Below are positions 6,925 through 16,408 of a stretch of DNA of 24,824 nt, piece after piece. The stretch is from assembly GCA_964465665.1 (NCBI GenBank), contig CAYXKM010000085.1, positions 1 through 24,824 of the forward strand, read 5' to 3'. This stretch comes from JAKEGN01 sp964465665 (GTDB lineage: Bacteria > Pseudomonadota > Gammaproteobacteria > Steroidobacterales > Woeseiaceae). A program made the position numbers and the translations under genes. Position 1 is the first letter of the stretch. Every line of letters begins with the position of its first letter. The notes beneath the pieces are model-generated. The model made no database searches and was not told the DNA's origin. It was given only the letters and a program-made list of their open reading frames with translations.

Positions 6925-7953
6925 ATGCTAATCGCCAGAACTTTCGTCATATCGCTATGTGCGGTGGCAACGCTGGCCGCAGCACAAGGCGGATTCCCCA
7001 CCACGGTCGAAACGGTGCAGGTCACGGGCTCAGCAATGCAGGCCTCGGTACGCGCCGTCGGCACTTTGCTGGCCGAAGCATCGGCTGTGCTTCGCGCGGA
7101 AGTCCCCGGACAAATTCTTGAGGTGCACTTTGCCGAAAGCCAGCGGGTACGCAAAGGCGACAAGCTGTTCTCCATCGAGGCGACAGTCCTCGAGGCCGAA
7201 GTCAACGAAGCACGTGCCAATGCCGAGCGCAGCACCGCCGCGTTCGAGCGCGCACGCGAAATGTACGCCAAAAAACTGATTTCGGCGAACGACTACGATG
7301 CTGCTGAGGCCAACATGAACGTGGACGTGGCCCGATTGCTGTCGTCGCAGGCAAAGTTGTCGAAGACCGTCATTCGCGCACCGTTCGATGGTTTTGTCGG
7401 CTTGCGCGAAATCAACATCGGCGACTACGCAACGATCGGACAAGCTGTCGTCGACGTTGTGCAACTCGATCCGTTGCGGGTCGAGTTCAGCGTACCGGAA
7501 ACGCTGCTGCCAAAAATTTCCGCCGGCCAATCCGTCTCGGTGACCGTGGACGCCTATCCCGGTGAAACCTTCGACGGGATGATTACGGCGGTGTCGCCGC
7601 GTATAGACGTAGCCGGCCACAGCGTTGCAGCACGCGCCAGCCTGCCGAATCCGTCACTGAAACTTCGGCCCGGATTCTTCGTGCGGGTCAGTGTGACGCT
7701 GGCGGAAAAGACCGACGCATTGCTGTTGCCGGAGGAGGCCATATGGCCCATCGGCCAGGAAAAGACCGTGTATGTGGTCATCGATGGCAAGGCACATCAG
7801 CGCAAGGTCACTCTCGGTGAGCGATTGCCGGGGCAGGTCGAGATATTATCCGGGCTTGCCATTGGCGAGACCGTAGTCACCGCCGGCCAGATGAAGCTCT
7901 ACGAAGGCGCTCCCGTGCAAACGCAGACTCCGGTTTCCGCCGCAGGTAATTAG
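6925..7953 (+). CDS. RND efflux periplasmic adaptor (membrane fusion protein)
   Basis: A 342-residue HlyD/AcrA-type adaptor that would link an RND pump to an outer-membrane channel. It has an N-terminal signal peptide (MLIARTFVISLCAVATLAAA) without a lipobox cysteine, so unlike AcrA it is probably not lipid-anchored. The order is the usual one: first lipoyl half (EVPGQILEVHFAESQRVRKGD), an alpha-hairpin (about 85-145), second lipoyl half (VIRAPFDGFVGLREINIGDY), beta-barrel (VEFSVPETLLPKISAGQSV) and membrane-proximal domain (ALLLPEEAIWPIGQ). The start ATG has AGGAA 4 to 5 bases upstream. The pump gene follows 7 bases after its stop. The length is at the short end of the family. Confidence 0.94.
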   Translation: MLIARTFVISLCAVATLAAAQGGFPTTVETVQVTGSAMQASVRAVGTLLAEASAVLRAEVPGQILEVHFAESQRVRKGDKLFSIEATVLEAEVNEARANAERSTAAFERAREMYAKKLISANDYDAAEANMNVDVARLLSSQAKLSKTVIRAPFDGFVGLREINIGDYATIGQAVVDVVQLDPLRVEFSVPETLLPKISAGQSVSVTVDAYPGETFDGMITAVSPRIDVAGHSVAARASLPNPSLKLRPGFFVRVSVTLAEKTDALLLPEEAIWPIGQEKTVYVVIDGKAHQRKVTLGERLPGQVEILSGLAIGETVVTAGQMKLYEGAPVQTQTPVSAAGN

Positions 7954-7960
7954 GACAGCC

Positions 7961-10900
7961 ATGCAATTACCAGCGCTTTCCATTCAACGCCCGGTACTTG
8001 CCACGGTGATGAACCTCGTCATCCTGCTGGTGGGCCTCATCTGCTACGAACGCCTGGCAGTCCGGCTGATCCCCAACGTCGACGAGCCAATAGTGTCCGT
8101 ATTCACGAGTTATCCGGGCGCGAACGCACAGGTCATCGAGTCGCAGATCACAAAACCCATAGAGGATGCGCTCTCGGGGATCGAGGGGATCGACTACATT
8201 CAATCAATCAGCCGCGCGGAAAGCAGCCAGGTCACGGTGCGTTTCCGGCTGGATCGGGATGCCGATGCCGCCGCGAGTGACGTGCGCGACCGGGTTGCGC
8301 AGTCGCGTAGTGCGCTGCCGCAGGAAGCCGACGATTCGATTGTGCAGAAGCAGGAGGCCGACGCGCAGCCAATCATCTACCTCGCCTTTTCCTCGGATCG
8401 CCACGACCTGATCGAGATAGCGGACGTCGCAACCCGCCTGGTCAAGGATCGCATCCAGACGATACCGGGAGTTGCCGAAGCTCAGGTTTACGGCAACCGC
8501 TATGCCATGCGCATATGGCTGGACCCGGACCGCCTGGCGGGTTACGAGCTTTCCCCCGAGGACATCGAGGCGGCGCTGCGTTCGCAGAATATCGAGACAC
8601 CTGCCGGGCGCGTCGAAAGCAGCGAACGGGAATTTACTGTGCTGGCGGAGACTGATCTTCGCGAACCGCAGCAATTCGCGAATATCGTGATCAAGGAGAC
8701 GGACAAATTCCTGGTGCGGCTCGGGGATGTGGCACGCATCGAGCTTGGTGCGGACAGCTCGCGCTTTCGGGCCCGCTTCAACGGCCGCAATGCAGTGCCG
8801 CTTGGCATAGTCAAACAGGCCGTTGCGAACCCGCTGGAAATTTCGAATGCCCTGAAAGTCATGTTACCGGAGATAACCCGGACCCTGCCGGATGGTATGA
8901 AAGTCGAGATGGCGCATGACACGACGGTATTCATCGACAGATCCATTGAAGAAGTCTATGTCACCGTTCTCGAAGCCGTGTTGCTGGTCGTGCTGGTTAT
9001 TTTCCTGTTCCTCAGGAACTGGCGCGCGGTGCTGGTGCCGCTGGTAACGATTCCGGTCTCTCTGATCGGTGCGTTTGCGCTGATGTACCTGTTTGGTTTC
9101 ACCATCAATACGCTCTCGCTCCTCGCCATGGTTCTCGCTATTGGTCTTGTCGTGGACGACGCCATTGTCATGCTCGAGAACATATACCGGCACATCGAAA
9201 ACGGCATGGCACCGATGAAAGCAGCGCTCACCGGCAGCCGCGAGATTGCGTTTGCCATCGTGGCAATGTCCATCACGCTGGCTGCCGTGTACCTGCCGTT
9301 CGCGTTTTCCACCGGGCGTAGTGGCAAACTGTTCATCGAATTTGCCTTGACCCTGGCAGGCGCAGTCATCGTTTCAGGGTTCACGGCGCTGACGCTGTCG
9401 CCGATGATGTGTTCGAAATTGCTGCGCCACGAACCTCGGCATGGCGCGCTCTTCGATTTCGGCGAGCGCGTGCTGCGCGCGCTCGATCGTGGTTACCACG
9501 GGTTGCTCGACCGGCTGCTGTCGCGCCAGTGGATCGTGCTGGGCACTGCGGCAGGAATCATTGCCGCAATGAGCCTGTTTTTCCTGTCGTTGCCCGAGGA
9601 ACTCGCACCGGCGGAGGATCAGGGCATCATTATAGGCTTCGGGTCCGCCCCTGAAGGCGCGACCATCGAGTACACCGATCGATATGCGCAGCAGCTGGAA
9701 AGCTTTCTTGCGGACGTCCCTGAGCGAAAGCGGCATTTCGGTTTTACGGGTTTCAACGGCGTTACCAATGTCGTCACCTTTATCGGTCTTGAAGACTGGG
9801 CCGAGCGCGAACGGAGTTCGCAACAGATCGCCCAAAGCCTGTTTCCGCAATTTTCCAGCGTCGCCGGCCTGATGGCTTTTCCGATAACTCCGCCGCCGCT
9901 GGGCCAGCGGGGATTCGGCCAGCCGGTGAGTTTCGTCGTGCAGAGCACGCTGACTTGGGAGGAACTGGACGAGTTGGTGCAGCGGCTGGTAGTGAAAATG
10001 GCGGAGAACCCGCGACTGACCAATCCCGATTCGGATCTCAAGCTCAACAAACCGGAACTGAAGATCGACATCAACCGCGAGAAGGTATCCGCCGTTGGCG
10101 CGAGTGTCGGTGCCGTCGGCCGCACCCTCGAAACCATGCTCGGCGGGCGCAATGTCACTCGCTTCAAGCGCGGCTCGGAGCAATACGACGTCATCGTACA
10201 GATCGAAGACGAAGCTCGGCGCACCCCGAACGACCTCAGCAATATTTTCGTCCGCGGCGCCAACGACCAGATGGTGCAGCTGCAGAATCTCGCAACCGTG
10301 ACCGAAACAGTTGCCGCAACCGAGCTCAATCACTTCAACAAATTGCGATCGGCCACGGTAACCGCGGGTCTCGGCCCAGGCTATACGCTGGGCGAAGCGC
10401 TCGAGTGGATGGAGGACGCACTCGACGAAGTGGCGCCCGATGCGTTGTACGACTTGTCCGGACAGTCCCGCGAGTTTCGTGAGTCATCCGCGAGCGCATT
10501 CATGCTGATGGCGCTTTCACTGATCTTCATTTATCTCGTGTTGTCGGCGCAATTCGAAAGTTTCATCGATCCGCTGATCATCCTCGTCTCCGTGCCGCTC
10601 GCAATGTTCGGCGCTTTCCTCTGCCTTGCTTTGCTTAACAAGGGAAATGCGGCCGGCTTGTGGGAGGTCAACGGCTCGTGGAACATTTACACGCAGATCG
10701 GCGCAGTTACGCTGGTCGGGCTGATCTCCAAGCACGGCATCCTCATCGTGGAGTTTGCCAACCAGTTGCGCGCACAGGGCAAAGCAAAACGCGACGCCGT
10801 GCTGCAATCGGCCAGCCAGCGCTTGCGGCCGATCCTGATGACGACCGGCGCCATGGTGCTCGGGGCCGTGCCCCTGGCGCTCGCAACGGGCGCGGGCGCC

Positions 10901-11059
10901 GAAGCGCGACACCAGATCGGTTGGGTCATCGTCGGCGGCATGAGCTTTGGCACGGTATTCACGCTGTTCGTAGTGCCTGTGGTCTACCTGCTGCTGGCCG
11001 GGCGCCACGAGAAAACAGCCGAGGCGGCTGCCGCCCTGCCGAGTCCGGCCATACCTTAG
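7961..11059 (+). CDS. RND multidrug efflux pump, HAE1 (AcrB/MexB) type
   Basis: A 1032-residue inner-membrane proton/drug antiporter, full length for the HAE1 family. TM1 starts at SIQRPVLATVMNLVILLVG. The TM4 proton-relay aspartates are Asp399-Asp400 in GLVVDDAIVMLEN. The second half repeats the layout, with the second membrane block starting at SASAFMLMALSLIFIYLVL and the family motif GLISKHGILIVEFAN. Two large periplasmic porter/docking loops (about 40-330 and 560-860) are present. An AGGA ribosome site overlaps the adaptor stop. No TolC/OprM gene is adjacent, so the outer channel must come from elsewhere. Substrates cannot be read from the sequence. The gene ends 48 bases before a convergent operon with no obvious intrinsic terminator between. 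Confidence 0.96.
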   Translation: MQLPALSIQRPVLATVMNLVILLVGLICYERLAVRLIPNVDEPIVSVFTSYPGANAQVIESQITKPIEDALSGIEGIDYIQSISRAESSQVTVRFRLDRDADAAASDVRDRVAQSRSALPQEADDSIVQKQEADAQPIIYLAFSSDRHDLIEIADVATRLVKDRIQTIPGVAEAQVYGNRYAMRIWLDPDRLAGYELSPEDIEAALRSQNIETPAGRVESSEREFTVLAETDLREPQQFANIVIKETDKFLVRLGDVARIELGADSSRFRARFNGRNAVPLGIVKQAVANPLEISNALKVMLPEITRTLPDGMKVEMAHDTTVFIDRSIEEVYVTVLEAVLLVVLVIFLFLRNWRAVLVPLVTIPVSLIGAFALMYLFGFTINTLSLLAMVLAIGLVVDDAIVMLENIYRHIENGMAPMKAALTGSREIAFAIVAMSITLAAVYLPFAFSTGRSGKLFIEFALTLAGAVIVSGFTALTLSPMMCSKLLRHEPRHGALFDFGERVLRALDRGYHGLLDRLLSRQWIVLGTAAGIIAAMSLFFLSLPEELAPAEDQGIIIGFGSAPEGATIEYTDRYAQQLESFLADVPERKRHFGFTGFNGVTNVVTFIGLEDWAERERSSQQIAQSLFPQFSSVAGLMAFPITPPPLGQRGFGQPVSFVVQSTLTWEELDELVQRLVVKMAENPRLTNPDSDLKLNKPELKIDINREKVSAVGASVGAVGRTLETMLGGRNVTRFKRGSEQYDVIVQIEDEARRTPNDLSNIFVRGANDQMVQLQNLATVTETVAATELNHFNKLRSATVTAGLGPGYTLGEALEWMEDALDEVAPDALYDLSGQSREFRESSASAFMLMALSLIFIYLVLSAQFESFIDPLIILVSVPLAMFGAFLCLALLNKGNAAGLWEVNGSWNIYTQIGAVTLVGLISKHGILIVEFANQLRAQGKAKRDAVLQSASQRLRPILMTTGAMVLGAVPLALATGAGAEARHQIGWVIVGGMSFGTVFTLFVVPVVYLLLAGRHEKTAEAAAALPSPAIP

Positions 11060-11107
11060 CGCTGTCAGGAACATGCATGCTGCGTCCCGGCTTGCAGGAA
11101 ACGGCGT

Positions 11108-12913
11108 TTACACCGACAGGTCCAGCTCCGCGGCGCGGTGGCAGGCAACGACAACGGCGCCGGCCTGCGCCAGTTCCGGCCGCTGCTCCCGGCATCGATC
11201 GACCGCGTACACGCAGCGCGGATGAAACACGCAACCCGTCGGTAGATTGAGTATCGACGCCGGTTCGCCTGTGTTGGGAGCCACCGGCGGTGCCCATGAT
11301 CGCTGTGCCAGTGGAGTCGAATCCAGCAGCAGCCGCGTGTACGGATGTCGCGGGCGCCGGAAGAGCTCGTGACCGCCGGTCATCTCGATCAGCCGGCCCA
11401 TGTACATGATCAGGACCCGGTGACTGAGTTGTTGCACCACCGAGAGGTCGTGCGTGATAACCAGCAGCGATAATGACGAGCGCTGCTGCTCGGCCTGCAA
11501 CAGCCCGAGTATTTCCTGCCGCACCGAGCTGTCGAGCGCAGCTACCGCTTCGTCGCAAATGAGCATCTTTGGCTTCATGATCAGCGCGCGGGCTATGGCG
11601 ACGCGCTGCGCCTGGCCGCCCGAGATTTCGTGCGGATAGCGACCTGTCAGCTCAGGCGTCAGCCCGACACGCACCAGCATCTTTGCCACGGCACTTTCGC
11701 GCCCGGCGCGCGACAGCGACGGTTCGTGTACCCGCAGCGGTTCGGCGACAATACTGCCGATGATCATCGCCGGGTCGAGCGATGCGGCCGGGTCCTGAAA
11801 AACCATCTGTACCTGGCGCCGCGTACCTTTCGAACGCGACCCGACCAGGGGCTGCAACGTCCCTCCAAGCAGGCTGACTTTCCCGGCAGCTTCCGGCAGC
11901 AGACCGACGATGGCTCGGGCCAGGCTGCTCTTCCCGGAGCCCGACTCGCCGACGATGGCAACCGTTTCGCCCGTCCCGACGGACAGGCTGACGTCCTGTA
12001 CAGCGTGCAGTTTCCTTCGCCGGCCGTGCGGCCGCTCGGCATAGGTCACCGACAGGTTTTCGACTTCGAGCAGTTCCTGCCGACGGCCGTCCGGCGATCC
12101 CGACACGCGCGGTGCGCTCGCGCTCTGGAATCCACCGGCTGCCATCACCATTTGTGCTGTGCGTCGCTGTGACGGATTGGCAAGAAGCTCGCGCGTGGCA
12201 CCCTGTTCCAGCAGCCGACCCTTGTCGATGATGATGAGCCGCTCACTGTTGGTCGATACGACGCCGAGATCGTGTGTAATAAGCAGCAGGGCTATGTTGT
12301 TCTCCCGTCGGAGCTCGGCCAGCAGTCGCAGTATCTGGGCCTGCACCGTCACGTCGAGTGCGGTGGTTGGTTCATCGGCTATCAGCAATTCCGGTTCGGC
12401 GATCAGTGCGGACGCGATCAGCGCCCGCTGCCGCATCCCGCCCGACAATTCGTGCGGGTAAGCGCGATACTGCCGTTCTGCATCCGGAAGTCCGACACGC
12501 TTCAGCATATCGAGCGCGCGCCGGCTTGCCTCGCGAGGATCGGCCAGCCCGTGATCGATCAGGATGCGTCGCAGTTGCTGGCCGATGCTGATGTAGGGAT
12601 TCAACGCTGCCAGCGGGTCCTGGAAAATCATCGCCATACGACGTGCACGGTATTCGTTGAGCAACGCATTCCCGGCACCGATCAGGTTTTGCCCCTCAAA
12701 CAGAACCTCACCGCTGACCATTGCATTGGGCGGCAACAACCCCATGATTGCCAGCGCTGTCTGCGATTTGCCCGATCCGGACTCCCCGGCCAGGCTCAGC
12801 GCTTCGCGCGAGCGCATCACAAAACTCAGCTTGTCGACAACTACGATGCCACCGTAGCTGACACTCAGATCGCGAACCTCTAGCAGCGCCCTGTCTGCGG
12901 AGCCGGCCATCAT
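11108..12913 (-). CDS. fused oligopeptide ABC ATPase (OppD-OppF in one chain)
   Basis: A 601-residue cytoplasmic protein with two full nucleotide-binding domains. Domain 1 has Walker A GESGSGKS (43-50), signature LSGGM (156-160), Walker B LLIADEP (177-182 region) and H-loop His214. Domain 2 has Walker A GESGSGKS (322-329), signature ISGGQ (430-434), Walker B MLICDEA (450-456) and H-loop His488. The OppD/DppD-type C-terminal tail is present only after domain 2, with cysteines 561, 567, 574 and 591 that in relatives can bind an iron-sulfur cluster. It powers the OppBC permease. The start ATG at 12913 overlaps the oppC stop in an ATGA context, showing translational coupling; longer in-frame starts up to 13582 lie inside oppC and are not credible. 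The single-chain layout is like YejF, although the permeases look like OppB and OppC. Confidence 0.93.
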   Translation of the reverse strand: MMAGSADRALLEVRDLSVSYGGIVVVDKLSFVMRSREALSLAGESGSGKSQTALAIMGLLPPNAMVSGEVLFEGQNLIGAGNALLNEYRARRMAMIFQDPLAALNPYISIGQQLRRILIDHGLADPREASRRALDMLKRVGLPDAERQYRAYPHELSGGMRQRALIASALIAEPELLIADEPTTALDVTVQAQILRLLAELRRENNIALLLITHDLGVVSTNSERLIIIDKGRLLEQGATRELLANPSQRRTAQMVMAAGGFQSASAPRVSGSPDGRRQELLEVENLSVTYAERPHGRRRKLHAVQDVSLSVGTGETVAIVGESGSGKSSLARAIVGLLPEAAGKVSLLGGTLQPLVGSRSKGTRRQVQMVFQDPAASLDPAMIIGSIVAEPLRVHEPSLSRAGRESAVAKMLVRVGLTPELTGRYPHEISGGQAQRVAIARALIMKPKMLICDEAVAALDSSVRQEILGLLQAEQQRSSLSLLVITHDLSVVQQLSHRVLIMYMGRLIEMTGGHELFRRPRHPYTRLLLDSTPLAQRSWAPPVAPNTGEPASILNLPTGCVFHPRCVYAVDRCREQRPELAQAGAVVVACHRAAELDLSV

Positions 12914-13764
12914 TTCTGCTTTCGCGGATCGGCGAGATCGCGCAGCCCATCGCCCAGAAAATTGAAACAGAACAGCAGGAGCGCAAGCAGCGAAGCCGGT
13001 GCAAGCAGCATCCATGACGCCTGTTCCATGTGGCTGGCGCCGGCGTTCACCAACGTGCCGAGCGATGCATCCGGCTCCTGAACGCCGAGTCCCAGAAAGC
13101 TCAGAAAGGACTCCATCAATATCGCCTGCGGAATCGTCAGCGTGATGTATACGATTACCGTGCCAAACAGGTTCGGTGTGATGTGCCGCAGTATGATCGC
13201 GAAACGTGATACACCGATGAGCCGCGCTGCCTGCACGAACTCGCGCTCCTTGAGACTCATCGTCTGGCCACGCACGATGCGCGCCATGTCGAGCCAGTTG
13301 ACAGCACCGATCGCAATAAAAACGAGCAGCAGGCTGCGATCGAACACGACCATCAGCAGGATGACAAAAAAGATGTACGGCAATGCGTACAGTACGTCGA
13401 CGATGCGCATCATGACGGCATCCACCGCGCCGCCGAGGAATCCCGCGATTGCGCCGTATGACACCCCGATCAGCAGGCTTACGGCACTGGCCACAACGGC
13501 CACCAGCAGCGTTACTTGCGTCCCGGCAAGTGTGCGGACAAACAGATCGCGGCCGAGATCGTCTGTGCCGAACAGATGCCATGACGACAGCGACGGCGCC
13601 AGCAGGCGTTCATCGAGATTGGTGCCGATGTGGCCATGCGGGCTGACAAGAGGACCGACGATTGCAACGACGGCGATCACGATAACGGTCAGCAGGCTAC
13701 CTGCAACGAGCCGGTTGCTGCCGGCCGCCGCGGCAAATTGCCGGATAGCCGCCCGGGCGCTCAC
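12910..13764 (-). CDS. oppC: oligopeptide ABC transporter permease OppC
   Basis: A 284-residue inner-membrane permease of the OppC family. After a short cytoplasmic N-terminus it shows a first membrane span (LLTVIVIAVVAIVGPLV), the FGTDDLGRDLFVR motif typical of OppC/DppC, and a cluster of spans containing the EAA loop region (REFVQAARLIGVSRFAIILRHITPN), ending LLLFCFNFLGDGLRDLADPRKQK. These segments closely follow E. coli OppC. Start is GTG at 13764, overlapping the oppB TGA stop by four bases (GTGA); its own stop overlaps the ATPase start. Such overlaps indicate stoichiometric co-translation of the transporter. Confidence 0.93.
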   Translation of the reverse strand: MSARAAIRQFAAAAGSNRLVAGSLLTVIVIAVVAIVGPLVSPHGHIGTNLDERLLAPSLSSWHLFGTDDLGRDLFVRTLAGTQVTLLVAVVASAVSLLIGVSYGAIAGFLGGAVDAVMMRIVDVLYALPYIFFVILLMVVFDRSLLLVFIAIGAVNWLDMARIVRGQTMSLKEREFVQAARLIGVSRFAIILRHITPNLFGTVIVYITLTIPQAILMESFLSFLGLGVQEPDASLGTLVNAGASHMEQASWMLLAPASLLALLLFCFNFLGDGLRDLADPRKQK

Positions 13765-14684
13765 GATCGCCGGACTCGCGGGTCGAGGACGCCATAGAGC
13801 AGGTCTACGACCAGGTTAAGGAGAATAATGACGGTCGCGTACAGAATGACGAGACCGAGCACCAGCGTGAAATCGCGATTCTGCGCGCCTTGCACGAATA
13901 GCCTGCCCAGCCCGGGAATGCCGAAAATTTGCTCGACGACGATCGCGCCGGTCACGATGCCCGCTATCGCCGGGCCGAGATAGGAAAGCAATGGCAGAAG
14001 CGCCGGTTTCATTGCGTGATATCGGACGATCGTTGCGGTTCCAAGGCCCTGTGCTCTCGCGGTGCGAATGAATTCGCTTTCGAGTACCTCGATCATGCTG
14101 CTGCGCGTAATGCGGGTGATGAAGGAAATTTGCGGCAGCGCCAGCGCAATGACCGGCATGACCCAGCGGGTCGGCCCCTGGCTGCCGCTCCACCCCGCCG
14201 GAAACCAGGCGAGATTCACGGCAAAGAACAGCACCAGCAGCGGGGCGACCACAATGACCGGCACCGACACTCCGGTCATTGCGACGGCACTCACGATGCG
14301 ATCGGTCATGGTATTCCTGCGCAATGCGGCGATCAGTCCGGCGGCGATGCCGGCCACAAGCGCCACCACGATTGCCAGCAGGCCGAGCCGGACTGACACC
14401 GGCAACGCTGCACGAACGAGTTCCGCCACCGAGTAATCGCTGTAACGAAAGGAGGGGCCGAAATCGCCTCGCAGTACACCGGACAGGTATCGGCGAAACT
14501 GCACGGGAAGCGGTTCGTCAAGGTGATAGGCGCGTTCGATGTTGGCAGCTATATCTGCCGGCAGGACACGATCCGTATCGAACGGGCCGCCGGGTGCCGC
14601 ACGCACCATCAGGAATGCGACCAGCACTACCAGAAACAAAGTCGGGATTGCGCTTACGACGCGCATCAGGGCATAGCGCAGCAT
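13761..14684 (-). CDS. oppB: oligopeptide ABC transporter permease OppB
   Basis: A 307-residue permease matching OppB in length and sequence style. The first span is in ALMRVVSAIPTLFLVVLVAFLMV, followed by the OppB-typical periplasmic segment APGGPFDTDR, YHLDEPLPVQF and GDFGPSFRYSDYSV, further spans, and the EAA motif region (SEFIRTARAQGLGTATIVRYHAMKPALLP). The C-terminus is NLVVDLLYGVLDPRVR. It starts 19 bases after the oppA stop and overlaps oppC at its end, so it is inside one operon. The segment GPSFRYSDYS supports an oligopeptide rather than dipeptide importer. Confidence 0.94.
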   Translation of the reverse strand: MLRYALMRVVSAIPTLFLVVLVAFLMVRAAPGGPFDTDRVLPADIAANIERAYHLDEPLPVQFRRYLSGVLRGDFGPSFRYSDYSVAELVRAALPVSVRLGLLAIVVALVAGIAAGLIAALRRNTMTDRIVSAVAMTGVSVPVIVVAPLLVLFFAVNLAWFPAGWSGSQGPTRWVMPVIALALPQISFITRITRSSMIEVLESEFIRTARAQGLGTATIVRYHAMKPALLPLLSYLGPAIAGIVTGAIVVEQIFGIPGLGRLFVQGAQNRDFTLVLGLVILYATVIILLNLVVDLLYGVLDPRVRRS

Positions 14685-14703
14685 TCTCGATGTGTACCTG
14701 GTT

Positions 14704-16344
14704 TCAGGGTTGGTCGGCGAAACTCAGGTACTGACTGTAATGATAATCCAGCACATTGTCTCCCCAGCCGCGCACGCGCGGATTGACGAGGTGTTTGCTG
14801 ACATAGAAATAGATCGGCAGGACCGGATGATCGGCAAGCAGAACGCGATCCGCCTCTTCAAGAAAATAACGCCGGCGCGTCAGGTCCGCCTGGTTTGCTG
14901 CCTGTTCCAGCAGCGCGTCGAATTCCTCGTTGCGGTAGCCGAACAGGTTGGATGGACTGTCGCTCCTGAACAGGTACAGAAAACTGTTGGCGTCGTTGTA
15001 GTCTCCGGTCCACGCCGTGCGAAATACCTGCGTGACCTGCATGGCCCGAATGTTCGACAAAAGGACCTGCTGCTCCTCGTTGATCAGTTTGACTTCAAGC
15101 CCCAGCACATCACGCCACATGCCCTGAATGGCGAGCGCAATCCGCTGCGTGACGTCGGATGTGTTGTAGCGCAGCTCGATCTGTGCCTGGTTCTCCCTGC
15201 CGAATCCGGCTTCCTGGTACATGCGTTCTGCCGCCGCTTCGCGCTCCTCCCTACCGAGCGAGGCGTAGAAGAACTGTCGCGGTTCGTAGTTATCCACTCC
15301 AGGCGGAACCCATCCGTAAGCGGCCTGTTCGCCGCGGCCGGTGATCTTGCTCACGAGCTCCTCGCGATCGATTGCCATCGATAGCGCTTTTCGCAGTTGC
15401 ACGTTGTCGCGGAATGGCGGGCGGGTGAGGTTGAAACCGTAGAAATACACGCTGAGGTACGGCGATACCCGCAGCTCTCCGGGCCTTTCACGCTGCACTT
15501 CCGCGAAGGCTTCGGGCGGAACGTTGCCGGTGATATCCAGTTCACCGGCACGATATCGATTCAGTTCTGTGCCCGCATCGATTACGACATGGTGGTTCAC
15601 TACGTCTATTGCCGTATTCGCGTTGTCGCGAAACATCGGGTTTCGCGCAAGCTCGATGACCGATCCTACGACCCAGTTTTTCAGGATGTAGGCTCCGTTG
15701 CTCGGCAGGTTTCCGGGACGTGCGTAGGCTTCACCGTGTTGCCGCATGAGGTCCGGATGAACCGGGTAAGCTGCGGGATAGGTCAGCAACGAAAGAAAAT
15801 ACGGGACTCGTCGTTTGAGGCGTACGGTTAACTCGAATTCGCCTGTTGCCGAGACGCCAAGCGCATCCACCGGCAGTTCTCCGGAAAGGATTTCCGCGGC
15901 ATTCTCGAGATCTATCAACACTTCCGCATAGAAGGCCGCCGTTGCCGGATCGATCAGACGACGAAACGAGTATACGTAGTGCTCCGCGGTCACCGTATCG
16001 CCACTTGACCAGCGCGCATCCGGTCGCAGGACAAAACGGTAGGCCAGGCCGTCGTCGGAGATCTCCCAGCGCCCGGCGCCGGTCGGGATCAATTCGCCGC
16101 TTTCCGTGTATCCGACGAGTCCTTCGCCGATGTCGCGCAGAACATCGCCCGCCTGCTTGGTGCGCACCTTGTGCGGGTCCAGTGATTCGGGCTCGGTCGC
16201 AAGAGAGCGATTGAGCACGGATACCGGTGGCGCAGGGATTTCCGGCCGGTCATCAACCAGCAACGTGACGCCTGCGGCAAGCACAAGCAACGCAAAGAAC
16301 GCCATCCACAAACGATGATGGCTACGGCTGCCTGTCTGGCGCAT
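14704..16344 (-). CDS. oppA: oligopeptide-binding protein OppA-like (SBP family 5)
   Basis: A 546-residue periplasmic substrate-binding protein of family 5. Hallmarks are LATEPESLDPHK near the start of the mature domain, the segment RPDARWSSGDTVTAEHYVYSFRRL, and a C-terminal TGDYNDANSFLYLFRS region as in OppA/MppA. The N-terminus (MRQTGSRSHHRLW then a hydrophobic AFFALLVLAAGVTLLV) is a signal or anchor segment, but no lipobox cysteine and no clear AxA cleavage site is visible, so it may stay membrane-anchored. The ATG at 16344 is used; TTG at 16350 has better spacing to a GGGAGG site, and an ATG at 16467 would extend into a repeat and the mnmG end. It heads the opp operon, 148 bases after mnmG. 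Confidence 0.92.
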   Translation of the reverse strand: MRQTGSRSHHRLWMAFFALLVLAAGVTLLVDDRPEIPAPPVSVLNRSLATEPESLDPHKVRTKQAGDVLRDIGEGLVGYTESGELIPTGAGRWEISDDGLAYRFVLRPDARWSSGDTVTAEHYVYSFRRLIDPATAAFYAEVLIDLENAAEILSGELPVDALGVSATGEFELTVRLKRRVPYFLSLLTYPAAYPVHPDLMRQHGEAYARPGNLPSNGAYILKNWVVGSVIELARNPMFRDNANTAIDVVNHHVVIDAGTELNRYRAGELDITGNVPPEAFAEVQRERPGELRVSPYLSVYFYGFNLTRPPFRDNVQLRKALSMAIDREELVSKITGRGEQAAYGWVPPGVDNYEPRQFFYASLGREEREAAAERMYQEAGFGRENQAQIELRYNTSDVTQRIALAIQGMWRDVLGLEVKLINEEQQVLLSNIRAMQVTQVFRTAWTGDYNDANSFLYLFRSDSPSNLFGYRNEEFDALLEQAANQADLTRRRYFLEEADRVLLADHPVLPIYFYVSKHLVNPRVRGWGDNVLDYHYSQYLSFADQP

Positions 16345-16408
16345 GAGCAACGCAACGCCTCCCGTGGACTCAAACAGCTGGAGAGGATACCGTACCGCAC
16401 GCTGGATC

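Noticed and set aside
9374..10333. 319-codon open frame on the minus strand
   Set aside because: It is antisense to the RND pump gene, with no recognisable domain.
11060..11107. Expected bidirectional terminator between the convergent pump and opp operons
   Set aside because: No GC-rich stem followed by a T run is visible on either strand in these 48 bases.
12914..13582. 223-codon N-terminal extension of the fused ABC ATPase
   Set aside because: It lies out of frame within oppC, is rich in Arg, His and Cys, and the ATGA junction at 12910-12913 gives the natural start.
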